DNA of 6,743 nt from Lautropia sp. (GCA_013813615.1 JACCRJ010000599.1:1-6743), one strand, 5' to 3'; positions 1 to 5,866 are shown, counted from the stretch's first letter. Notes: generated from the letters alone by a model not told the origin. Program-made: numbers and translations.

Positions 1-564
1 ATGCTGGACGGGCCGATGAAGGATCCCACCGCGCTGGGGTGGCCGCAGTCGGTCGCGGTCAAGCCGGAGCTGGAGTTCAGCCGCCTGCTCGAGAAGTCGC
101 GCCTGCACACGGGCTTCCTGTGGGCGCTGGGGGCTGCGCTGCTGCTGCACTGGCTCAACCGGGCGACAGTGCTCGGCTTCGAGATGCGCGCCGTCGGCAG
201 CAACCCGCGGGCTGCCGGATTCCTCGGTATGGGCGTCGGTGCGGTCATGATCAAGACCGCCGTCATTTCGGGCGCCCTGGCGGGCCTTGCCGGCGCCGCG
301 GAGGTCGCTGGCCGCACCGGCTACGTCACGCTCGACATGTCGCCCGGCTACGGCTACAGCGGCATCGTGATCGCGATGCTGGCGGGGCTCTCGCCGCTGC
401 GGGTGGTGTTTGCCGCCATCTTCGTTGCCGGCATCCTGGTCGGCGCCGACAGCATGAGCCGGGTGGTCGGCGTGCCCAACTACATTGCGGACGTGATCGT
501 CGCCGTGTCACTGCTGACGATGCTGGTCGCGTCGATGTTCGTCCAGTACCGGGTCCGCCGCTAG
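1..564 (+). CDS. ABC transporter inner-membrane permease (BmpA-linked nucleoside/nucleobase type), 5' truncated by window edge
   Basis: This is the C-terminal half (187 residues visible) of a multi-spanning permease of the branched-chain amino acid/simple sugar type, in the subfamily that works with BmpA-like nucleoside-binding lipoproteins. Such permeases (NupP/YufP-like) are usually about 350 residues, so the first ATG in the window is probably internal and the gene starts upstream. Residues 38-54, 82-100, 116-148 and 162-181 are hydrophobic and likely membrane-spanning. The cytoplasmic coupling loop GFEMRAVGSNPRAA (59-72) is the family hallmark that contacts the ATPase, and GYGYSGIVIAMLAG (116-129) is the conserved segment after it. 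The next gene is a second permease 27 bases downstream, as expected for the heterodimeric permeases of these systems. The ATPase and binding-protein genes would be expected upstream, outside the window. Substrate class is inferred from family and from the downstream deaminase. Confidence 0.88.
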   Translation: MLDGPMKDPTALGWPQSVAVKPELEFSRLLEKSRLHTGFLWALGAALLLHWLNRATVLGFEMRAVGSNPRAAGFLGMGVGAVMIKTAVISGALAGLAGAAEVAGRTGYVTLDMSPGYGYSGIVIAMLAGLSPLRVVFAAIFVAGILVGADSMSRVVGVPNYIADVIVAVSLLTMLVASMFVQYRVRR

Positions 565-591
565 CGCTGCTGACCCTTGCCGACCGACTCG

Positions 592-1536
592 ATGCTGCCC
601 GACCTGATCGAAACGCTCAGTACCGCCACTTTCTGGGTCGCCGTGTTGCGTATCGCCACGCCGCTGATCCTCGGGACCATGGGCGTGCTGCTGTGCGAAC
701 GCGCCGGCGTGCTCAACCTCGGCATCGAAGGGATCATGGTCGCCGGCGCCTTCACCGGCTGGCTCGCCGTCTATGCGGGCCAGGGGCTGTGGACCGGCAT
801 GGCGGTGGCGGCCCTGACCGGTGCCGTCTTCGGGTTATTGCACGGCTGGCTGACGGTGACGCTGGCGTTGTCGCAGCATGTCGCCGGGCTGGGGATCACG
901 CTCTTCGCCACCAGTGTGTCTTACTACAGCTACCGGGTTCTGTTCCCGAAGGTCTCGTCGCCCCCCACCATTGCGCCATTCGGGGAGATTCATGGCTGGC
1001 TCGACACCATTCCCTGGGCCGGGCCGGTGCTGGGCGCCCTGACGCCGCCGACGCTGTTCGCGCTGGCGGTGGTGCCGGCGCTCGCCTGGCTGCTGATGCG
1101 CACGCCGGCCGGCCTCGCGATCCGGGCGGTCGGGGAGAGCCCGGCGGCGGCCGAGAGCGCCGGCATCGACGTCGCCAGGGTGCGCATCGCTGCCGTCGCC
1201 GCCGGTTCGGCGCTGATGGGCATGGCCGGCGCATTCCTCACGATGGCCGCCTTCAACGCCTTCTTCTTCAATATGATCAACGGCCGCGGTTGGGTCTGCG
1301 TCGCGCTGGTGGTGTTCGGTTCCTGGCGCCCTGGAAAGGCGCTGCTGGGCGCGCTGCTGTTTGCGTTCTTCGACGCCCTGCAGCTGCGACTTGCGCAGTC
1401 CGCAGGCGACGTGCTGCCGTACCAGTTCTGGCTGATGTTGCCGTTCATCCTGTCGATCCTTGCGCTGATTGCGGTGTCGCGCAAGGCGGCCTATCCGCAG
1501 GCGCTGATGAAGCCGTACCGCAAGGGCGAGCGGTAG
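592..1536 (+). CDS. ABC transporter inner-membrane permease, second subunit (NupQ/YufQ-like)
   Basis: This complete permease of 314 residues has the usual length for the second permease of BmpA-type nucleoside/nucleobase importers. The N-terminal signature CERAGVLNLGIEGIMVAGAF (35-54) is diagnostic for this subfamily. Hydrophobic segments fall around 13-33, 45-62, 66-90, 97-112, 142-168, 196-222, 233-262 and 279-296. The loop TPAGLAIRAVGESPAAAESA (171-190) is the ATPase-coupling loop and matches the equivalent loop in the first permease. I chose the ATG at 592. An in-frame TTG at 577 would add five residues, but neither start has a clear Shine-Dalgarno sequence, so translation may be coupled to the preceding permease (27-base gap). 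It would pair with that permease to form the membrane channel. The deaminase gene follows after 127 bases, suggesting that the imported compound is a nucleobase, nucleoside or related cyclic ureide/amidine. The exact ligand is not visible in sequence. Confidence 0.92.
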   Translation: MLPDLIETLSTATFWVAVLRIATPLILGTMGVLLCERAGVLNLGIEGIMVAGAFTGWLAVYAGQGLWTGMAVAALTGAVFGLLHGWLTVTLALSQHVAGLGITLFATSVSYYSYRVLFPKVSSPPTIAPFGEIHGWLDTIPWAGPVLGALTPPTLFALAVVPALAWLLMRTPAGLAIRAVGESPAAAESAGIDVARVRIAAVAAGSALMGMAGAFLTMAAFNAFFFNMINGRGWVCVALVVFGSWRPGKALLGALLFAFFDALQLRLAQSAGDVLPYQFWLMLPFILSILALIAVSRKAAYPQALMKPYRKGER

Positions 1537-1562
1537 GCGCACCGCGCGTTGGCGCACCGCGC
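1536..1562 (+). repeat. Two-copy 12-bp direct repeat after the permease stop codon
   Basis: GGCGCACCGCGC occurs at 1536-1547 and again at 1551-1562, a 15-base period. The first copy begins on the last base of the permease stop codon. The following bases can form a short GC stem (GCAGCG at 1561-1566 with CGCTGC at 1582-1587). There is no T-run, so this is not a convincing intrinsic terminator. It could be a duplication or a local RNA structure between permease and deaminase. The rest of 1537-1663 holds only a weak -10-like GAAAAT (1622-1627). Confidence 0.6.
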
Positions 1563-1663
1563 AGCGCCGGGCGGCGCGCTTCGCTGCCCGCTCTCCACTG
1601 GCGCTGGCCGGGGTTTGCGTCGAAAATGCATCCTCCCTTCCACTGCCGGACTGCCGAGCCATC

Positions 1664-2977
1664 ATGTTCGATCTGCTTGTGACCAACGCGACCCTGCCCG
1701 ATGGCCGGACCGGTATCGACATCGGCGTCAGCGGGGGGCGGATCGCCGCGTGCGGCGCAGGCATCGCGGCGCAGGCCGCGGCGTCTGCCGAAGTCATCGA
1801 CGCAGCCGGGCAGCTGGTCACGCCGCCCTTCGTCGACGCGCACTTCCACATGGACGCCGTCCTCTCCTACGGCCTGCCGCGGATCAACGAGTCCGGTACG
1901 CTGCTTGAAGGCATCGCGCTATGGGGCGAACTGAAACCGACGCTGGTCCAGGATGCGATCATCAGCCGTGCGATGACCTACTGCGACTGGGCGGTCGCCA
2001 ACGGGCTGCTGGCCATCCGCACCCATGTGGACACCTGCGATCCGCGGCTGCTGGCGGTGGAGGCGCTGCTGGAAGTGAAGCGCAAGGTGGCACCCTACCT
2101 GGATCTGCAACTGGTCGCGTTCCCGCAGGACGGTATCCTGCGCTACGATCCGCGCGCCGACGATCCCGCCTGCACCGACACCGCCTTCGACCTCCTCAAG
2201 AAGGCGCTCGATCTCGGCGTCGACGTGGTGGGCGGCATACCGCACTTCGAGCAGACCATGCAGTCCGGCACGGAATCGGTGCGTCTGCTGTGCGAGGAGG
2301 CGGCGCGGCGCAGCCTGCGGGTCGACATGCATTGCGACGAAACCGACGATCCGATGTCGCGGCACATCGAGACGCTGGCCTTCGAGACGCGGCGGCTGGG
2401 GCTGCAGGGGCGGGTCAACGGCTCGCACCTGACCTCGATGCATTCGATGGACAATTACTACGTCTCGAAGCTGATTCCGCTGATCGCGCAGGCGGGCGTC
2501 TCCGCCGTGGCGAACCCGCTGATCAACATCACCATACAGGGCCGACACGACACCTATCCCAAGCGCCGCGGCATGACACGGGTGCCGGAGCTGCTGGCGG
2601 CGGGGATCACGGTCGCCTTCGGTCATGACTGCGTGATGGACCCCTGGTACGGCCTCGGCTCCGGCGACATGCTGGAGGTGGCCCACATGGGCCTGCATGT
2701 GGCGCAGATGACCTCACGCGTCGCGATGAAGCAGTGCTTCGATGCGGTGACTGCCGCGCCGGCCGCGATCATGGGACTGGATGGCTACGGCCTCGAGCCC
2801 GGCTGCCGGGCGGACTTCGTCCTGTTGCAGGCCGCCGAACCGGTGGAGGCGATCCGCCTGCGCGCGGCACGGCTGGCGGTGGTCCGCCGAGGCAGGGTGG
2901 TCGCGACGAGTGAGCCCCGGGTGAGCCGCCTGCGGCTGGCGGGCCGTCCCGACGCGGTGCGGCTGACCCGGCAGTAG
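1664..2977 (+). CDS. CodA-family cytosine deaminase homologue with Cys at the Asp314 position; possible 5-methylcytosine or related deaminase
   Basis: This 437-residue amidohydrolase-superfamily enzyme is collinear with E. coli CodA along its whole length. CodA hydrolyses cytosine to uracil and ammonia in the cytoplasm. Visible active-site residues are the metal ligands H60 and H62 (AHFHMD), the substrate-contacting Q155 (AFPQDG), H223 and E226 (MHCDETDD), H255 (GSHLTSMH) and D322 (FGHD). These correspond to CodA H61, H63, Q156, H214, E217, H246 and D313. The next residue, Asp314 in CodA, is Cys323 here, and CodA F316 is Met325; W328 is kept. Loss of Asp314 was the published marker for homologues that deaminate 5-methylcytosine, so plain cytosine may not be the main substrate. 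Isoguanine, creatinine or another cyclic compound also remains possible. The start ATG fits the family N-terminus, but no strong Shine-Dalgarno is present. It follows two permease genes of a nucleoside-type importer. The family call is firm and the substrate is inferred. Confidence 0.9.
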   Translation: MFDLLVTNATLPDGRTGIDIGVSGGRIAACGAGIAAQAAASAEVIDAAGQLVTPPFVDAHFHMDAVLSYGLPRINESGTLLEGIALWGELKPTLVQDAIISRAMTYCDWAVANGLLAIRTHVDTCDPRLLAVEALLEVKRKVAPYLDLQLVAFPQDGILRYDPRADDPACTDTAFDLLKKALDLGVDVVGGIPHFEQTMQSGTESVRLLCEEAARRSLRVDMHCDETDDPMSRHIETLAFETRRLGLQGRVNGSHLTSMHSMDNYYVSKLIPLIAQAGVSAVANPLINITIQGRHDTYPKRRGMTRVPELLAAGITVAFGHDCVMDPWYGLGSGDMLEVAHMGLHVAQMTSRVAMKQCFDAVTAAPAAIMGLDGYGLEPGCRADFVLLQAAEPVEAIRLRAARLAVVRRGRVVATSEPRVSRLRLAGRPDAVRLTRQ

Positions 2978-3003
2978 GATCCGCCGCGGCAGATGCCCGG
3001 GGC

Positions 3004-3025
3004 CCTGCGGCTAGAATGCCGCAGG
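3004..3025 (+). promoter_or_regulatory. Perfect 8-bp inverted repeat enclosing TAGAAT; possible -10 box/operator or RNA hairpin
   Basis: CCTGCGGC (3004-3011) and GCCGCAGG (3018-3025) are exact reverse complements flanking TAGAAT (3012-3017), which resembles a sigma-70 -10 hexamer. No good -35 element lies 16-18 bases upstream. The repeat sits in the 72-base gap between the deaminase stop and the aldolase start, 24 bases before the aldolase ATG. It could be an operator covering the -10 box of the aldolase-dehydrogenase operon. Alternatively it could be a stem-loop ending the upstream transcript, though no T-run follows. Confidence 0.5.
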
Positions 3026-3037
3026 TTGCATGCCAAC

Positions 3038-3043
3038 AGGAGG
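3038..3043 (+). promoter_or_regulatory. Strong Shine-Dalgarno of the aldolase gene
   Basis: AGGAGG lies six bases before the ATG at 3050. It decides the start against the longer in-frame ATG at 2993, which would place the inverted repeat inside the coding region and add 19 Arg-rich residues that the family lacks. Confidence 0.85.
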
Positions 3044-3049
3044 AGACAA

Positions 3050-3823
3050 ATGAAAGAGAACGCGATCAAGAAAGCCGTCCTGGCGGGCGAGCCGGTGGCC
3101 GGCGCAATGGTCTTCGAGTTCTTCGCGCCCGGGATGTCGAGCATCCTCGCGAACGCCGGCTGCCGGTTCGTGTTGTACGACATGGAGCACACCGGCCTCG
3201 GTTTCGAAACCCTCAAGTGGCTGTTCGCCGGTTGCCGGGGACTGCCGATCGAGCCGATGGTGCGCGTTCCCCGTGGCGAGTACACCTGGATCGCGAGAGC
3301 CCTCGATCTGGGCGCCCGCGGCGTGATGATCCCGATGGTGGAGTCGCGCGCACAGGCTGAGTCGGTCGTCGAGGCCTGCCGCTATCCTCCCGCCGGCCGC
3401 CGCGGCGCCGCCTTCGGCTTCGCCCAGTGCGACTACCTGGGCGGCGACGTCGGCGACAAGATCCGCCAGTCGCAGGAGCGCACGCTGGTGATCGCCCAGA
3501 TCGAGACGGAGCGGGGGCTGGAGAACGTCGAGGAGATCGCCGCGGTGGATGGCGTCGACGTCCTGTGGGTCGGGCATTTCGACCTGTCCAACTTCATGGG
3601 CATACCCGGCCGGTTCGACGACCCTCGGTTCGACGCGGCCATGAGGAAGGTGGCGCAAGTGAGCCGGCGCCACGGCAAGGCTGCCGGTTTCATGGCTACC
3701 GACAAGTCGTGGGTCGAACGCGCCCGCGCGATGGGCTACACCATGCTTGCCGCCGGTACCGACACCGGGCTGTTGCAGCAGGCCTTCGGCGACCTGGTCG
3801 ACTGCATCGAGGGCAGGCCGTGA
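3050..3823 (+). CDS. HpcH/HpaI-family class II (metal-dependent) aldolase
   Basis: This 257-residue cytoplasmic TIM-barrel protein belongs to the family of 4-hydroxy-2-oxoheptanedioate aldolase and 2-dehydro-3-deoxyglucarate aldolase. These enzymes reversibly cleave 2-keto-4-hydroxy acids, commonly giving pyruvate plus an aldehyde, and use a divalent metal. Visible residues are the catalytic His in YDMEHTGL (H47), the pyruvate-binding Arg in VRVPRG (R72), and the metal ligands Glu in AQIETERG (E152) and Asp in VGHFDLSNF (D178). The usual GPADL version of the last motif is GHFDL here, so it belongs to a variant clade rather than the well-studied HpaI or GarL groups. The start is fixed by a strong AGGAGG. 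Its stop codon overlaps the start of a 2-hydroxyacid dehydrogenase, implying shared translation and a keto-acid/hydroxy-acid pathway. No gene for homoprotocatechuate or glucarate breakdown is visible here, so I do not assign a specific substrate. Confidence 0.9.
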   Translation: MKENAIKKAVLAGEPVAGAMVFEFFAPGMSSILANAGCRFVLYDMEHTGLGFETLKWLFAGCRGLPIEPMVRVPRGEYTWIARALDLGARGVMIPMVESRAQAESVVEACRYPPAGRRGAAFGFAQCDYLGGDVGDKIRQSQERTLVIAQIETERGLENVEEIAAVDGVDVLWVGHFDLSNFMGIPGRFDDPRFDAAMRKVAQVSRRHGKAAGFMATDKSWVERARAMGYTMLAAGTDTGLLQQAFGDLVDCIEGRP

Positions 3824-4845
3824 CGGCCGCGACGGCCGCGACTGCCGCCGGTGCGCGCGGCGTCCCGGCTGTGTTCCGGGTCGGCCTGACCCGGGACCTG
3901 CTCACCCCCGACGGCGAGCCGTCGTTCGGCAAAGGCCCGCTGGCGCTGCTCGATGCGGATCCCGCGATCGAATGGGAGTACCTGCCGGAGTCGGTGAGCG
4001 AGATCACCCCCGAGATCATGTCGCGCTACGACGCCTTGTATGTGAATTCGCCGGCGGTGACCGCCGCGTCGGTAGCGCGCGACGACTGCAGGGTGAGGAT
4101 CGTCTCGCGTCATGGCGTCGGCTACGACTCGGTCGACGTCAAGGCGCTGGCCGCGAAAGGCATCATAACCACCAATACGCCGATTGCCATCCGGCGGCCG
4201 GTGGCTGTCGCGGCCCTGACGATGATTTTCGCGCTCGCCGGCAGGCTGTTCGACAAGGACCGCCTCACCCGCAGCAACCGCTGGAATGAGCGGACCAGCT
4301 ACATGGGACTGGGCTTGACCACGCGCACGCTCGGCGTGATCGGCGCCGGCGGCATCGGCCGGGAACTGCTGGGCCTGGCCCGGCCCTTCGGCTGGCGCAT
4401 GTTGACCACTGATCCCTATGCCGATCCGGCTGTGGCGGACAAGCTCGGTGCCGAGCAGGTGGCGTTGGACACGCTGTTGAAGGAGTCGGACTTCGTCGTC
4501 GCGACCGTGCTGCTCAACGCCGAGACGCGTCACCTGATGAACGCCGAGCGATTGGCTGCGATGAAGCCCTCCGCGTTTTTCATCAACCTGTCCCGCGGGC
4601 CGATTGCCGACGAGCAGGCGCTGACCGTGGCGCTTCGCGACGGGGTCATCGCCGGCGCGGCGCTGGACGTGTTCGAGCAGGAGCCGGTGGCGCCGGACAA
4701 TCCGTTGCTGAGGATGGGCAATGTGATCGTGACGCCGCATTCGCTGTGCTGGACGGATGAATGCTTCGATCACATCGCGCGTGAAGGCCTGGCCTGCGTC
4801 GTCGACTTCGCCAACGGCCGGCGCCCGAAGTCGGTCGTTGCCTGA
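3820..4845 (+). CDS. D-isomer-specific 2-hydroxyacid dehydrogenase (NAD-type)
   Basis: This 341-residue cytoplasmic oxidoreductase of the D-3-phosphoglycerate dehydrogenase/glyoxylate reductase superfamily interconverts a 2-keto acid and a D-2-hydroxy acid. The catalytic domain is split (about 18-120 and 300-341) around a Rossmann domain (about 121-299). RHGVGYDSVD (98-107) is the substrate-loop motif and GAGGIG (175-180) the dinucleotide fingerprint. D198 at the end of the second strand suggests NAD rather than NADP. Catalytic residues are R259 (NLSRG), E288 (EQEP) and H307 (TPHS). The segment after the catalytic His reads SLCWTDE instead of the common IAG type. I chose the GTG at 3820. It overlaps the aldolase stop (GTGA), has GAGGG at 3808-3812 upstream, and reads into three Thr-Ala-Ala repeats before the fold begins. 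A later GTG at 3871 would remove that tail but lacks a ribosome binding site. The substrate is unknown and is probably linked to the aldolase reaction. Confidence 0.9.
   Translation: MTAATAATAAGARGVPAVFRVGLTRDLLTPDGEPSFGKGPLALLDADPAIEWEYLPESVSEITPEIMSRYDALYVNSPAVTAASVARDDCRVRIVSRHGVGYDSVDVKALAAKGIITTNTPIAIRRPVAVAALTMIFALAGRLFDKDRLTRSNRWNERTSYMGLGLTTRTLGVIGAGGIGRELLGLARPFGWRMLTTDPYADPAVADKLGAEQVALDTLLKESDFVVATVLLNAETRHLMNAERLAAMKPSAFFINLSRGPIADEQALTVALRDGVIAGAALDVFEQEPVAPDNPLLRMGNVIVTPHSLCWTDECFDHIAREGLACVVDFANGRRPKSVVA
3823..3849 (+). repeat. 9-nt tandem repeat at the 5' end of the dehydrogenase gene
   Basis: ACGGCCGCG occurs at 3823-3831 and 3832-3840, followed by a degenerate third copy at 3841-3849. 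It is in frame and encodes Thr-Ala-Ala three times directly after the start codon. It looks like replication-slippage expansion of an unstructured N-terminal tail. Confidence 0.75.
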
Positions 4846-4880
4846 AGGGAGCCGCGACTGAGGAGAAAGCCAAGAGCAGG

Positions 4881-4896
4881 CGGCAGGCTTCTGCCG
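4881..4896 (+). terminator. Short hairpin after the dehydrogenase gene; weak terminator candidate
   Basis: CGGCAG and CTGCCG pair perfectly around a GCTT loop, 36 bases after the dehydrogenase stop. No T-run follows, so intrinsic termination is uncertain. It is the only strong stem close to the end of the aldolase-dehydrogenase pair. Confidence 0.3.
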
Positions 4897-4920
4897 GGCG
4901 ATCAAGCTACCCTTCGCGCA

Positions 4921-4966
4921 TAGCGGTTACCGGCCCAAACGGGGGGATAACGCGCGGTTTCCGCTA
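4921..4966 (+). promoter_or_regulatory. Interrupted inverted repeat abutting a -10-like TAAACT, upstream of the lipoprotein gene
   Basis: TAGCGGTTACCGG (4921-4933) and the reverse complement of 4954-4966 agree at 10 of 13 positions (TAGCGG, two mismatches, ACCG, one mismatch). The half-sites lie 33 bases apart, near three helical turns. TAAACT at 4965-4970 resembles a -10 box, placing a start of transcription near 4977 and a leader of about 60 bases before the lipoprotein ATG. No convincing -35 element is seen. It could be an operator or simply a GC stem. Confidence 0.3.
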
Positions 4967-5035
4967 AACTTCACGTTTTTTTCATGCCAGCAACGTCTCG
5001 CTTGCAGGCTGGTGTGCAACCGGGGAATACGCCTT

Positions 5036-5665
5036 ATGCCGTTCAATCCGCCTGCGCCATCCGCGCCAGCGCGCCGCTCCGTCCTTCTCCTGGCGAGCCT
5101 AGCCGTCTGTTTCGCTGCGGGTTGCGGAACCGGCAAGAAACAACAGGTCTACTCCCAGGAGAAGTTCGAGAATGCCAGCCGCCATTCCCGCAGTTTCGGC
5201 GTTTCGGCTGCACATTCGTGTGAAGCGGCTCGCCGTGCGCTGCTGAGTCACGGCTACCTCGTGCAGCGCTCCAACGCCGATCTGGTCGACGGACGCAAGA
5301 GTTTCCAGCCTGCAGCGGACTCCCATGTGCAGATCGAGTTCCACGTGGTGTGCGCGCAGGAGGGCCCGGAGCAGTCGACCGTGTTCGTGAACGCGCTGCA
5401 GGATCTCTACGCGCTGAAGAAGAGCAGCAATTCGGCCAGCCTGGGCGTAGGCCCGATCGGCTCGGTCTCGCTGCCGTTCGGCTCCAGCAGCGATTCACTG
5501 GTGAAGATCTCGAGCGAGACGATCCCTGCCGGGGATTTCTACGACCGCTTCTTCGCGCTGGTCGAGCATCACCTGGCGCAGGTTGAATCCGACGGGCTGA
5601 ATCAGCCGGCAGCGCCCCAGTCCGCGGCACCTCCATCGGCAGCGCCCCCTTCCGTATACCGGTGA
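5036..5665 (+). CDS. DUF2242-type outer-membrane lipoprotein
   Basis: The gene encodes a 209-residue predicted lipoprotein. A basic N-terminus (APARR) is followed by a hydrophobic segment (about 15-29) and a lipobox-like FAAGC ending at Cys30. Residue +2 is Gly, which does not signal inner-membrane retention, so an outer-membrane anchor in the periplasm is likely. The body (about 38-182) matches my memory of DUF2242: QEKFENAS, CEAARRALLSHGYLV, GRKSFQP, VQIEFHVVC, LKKSSNSASLGVGPIGSVSL and ETIPAGDFYDRFF. C62 and C106 could form a disulfide. The tail (190-207) is a low-complexity Ala/Pro repeat (AAPQSAAPPSAAPPS). I chose the ATG at 5036, which has GGGGA about nine bases upstream; a GTG at 5012 would extend it by eight residues and weaken the signal peptide. 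The function of the family is unknown to me. It is probably transcribed alone, with hairpins on both sides. Confidence 0.82.
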   Translation: MPFNPPAPSAPARRSVLLLASLAVCFAAGCGTGKKQQVYSQEKFENASRHSRSFGVSAAHSCEAARRALLSHGYLVQRSNADLVDGRKSFQPAADSHVQIEFHVVCAQEGPEQSTVFVNALQDLYALKKSSNSASLGVGPIGSVSLPFGSSSDSLVKISSETIPAGDFYDRFFALVEHHLAQVESDGLNQPAAPQSAAPPSAAPPSVYR

Positions 5666-5693
5666 CCACGCCGGCCTCTCTGGCCGGTGGTCA
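5663..5693 (+). terminator. Long hairpin at the lipoprotein stop codon; probable terminator
   Basis: TGACCAC plus CGGCC (5663-5676, with a two-base GC bulge) pairs with GGCCGGTGGTCA (5682-5693) around a TCTCT loop, giving 12 base pairs. The stem includes the stop codon itself. The bases after it are AAGGTTGC, without a T-run, so it may act as a 3'-end stabiliser or factor-dependent terminator rather than a classic intrinsic one. Confidence 0.45.
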
Positions 5694-5781
5694 AGGTTGC
5701 TGCCTGCTCGGCCGGTCAGCGGCCCGGTCGCTATCGCCAAAAGGTGGCGCGTGGACGGTCCAGTCGAGCCTGCGGCGGGGT

Positions 5782-5787
5782 TATAGT
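5782..5787 (+). promoter_or_regulatory. -10-like TATAGT upstream of the peroxiredoxin gene
   Basis: TATAGT is close to the sigma-70 -10 consensus and stands out in a GC-rich gap. It would give a leader of roughly 70 bases before the peroxiredoxin ATG. No clear TTGACA-like element lies 16-18 bases upstream, so an activator may be needed or the match may be chance. A tandem GGTCCCG heptamer (5803-5816) follows, and nothing else is recognisable in this 201-base gap. Confidence 0.35.
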
Positions 5788-5854
5788 TGAGCCCGGTCGG
5801 AAGGTCCCGGGTCCCGGAGTGTCCGGCGACGACCGCGCCGCACCCCATTGAAAC

Positions 5855-5860
5855 AAGGAG
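5855..5860 (+). promoter_or_regulatory. Shine-Dalgarno of the peroxiredoxin gene
   Basis: AAGGAG lies six bases before the ATG at 5867 and supports that start. It suggests strong translation, as expected for an abundant peroxidase. Confidence 0.8.
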
Positions 5861-5866
5861 AGCGAG

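Noticed and set aside
39..1682. A 547-residue + strand open frame covering both permease genes
   Set aside because: It is Arg/Ala/Gly-rich, has no recognisable domain, and overlaps two permeases with clear family motifs. It is a GC-driven shadow frame.
835..1851. Long antisense open frame over the second permease and the deaminase start
   Set aside because: Its composition is typical of an antisense shadow (Arg/Gln/His-rich), it has no motif, and it lies opposite well-supported genes.
1919..2698. Antisense open frame within the deaminase gene
   Set aside because: It mirrors conserved CodA codons, has no independent motif or ribosome binding site, and is explained by high GC.
2993..3049. Upstream ATG start for the aldolase
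   Set aside because: It adds 19 Arg-rich residues unlike the family and would bury the inverted repeat. The ATG at 3050 has AGGAGG at ideal spacing.
3736..4905. 389-residue antisense open frame opposite the dehydrogenase
   Set aside because: Its His/Arg/Gln-rich shadow composition and complete overlap with a gene carrying all catalytic residues of its family argue against it.
4954..4982. Small GCGG-TTT-CCGC hairpin followed by seven T residues as an intrinsic terminator
   Set aside because: The stem has only four pairs and the T-run begins 12 bases after it. The segment lies in the likely promoter/leader of the lipoprotein gene.
5012..5035. GTG start for the lipoprotein
   Set aside because: It would add eight residues including a Cys ahead of the signal peptide. 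The ATG at 5036 has a better placed GGGGA and gives a normal lipoprotein signal.
5803..5816. Tandem GGTCCCG heptamer as a regulatory repeat
   Set aside because: Two short GC-rich copies in a GC-rich gap are expected by chance, and no further copies or symmetry are present.
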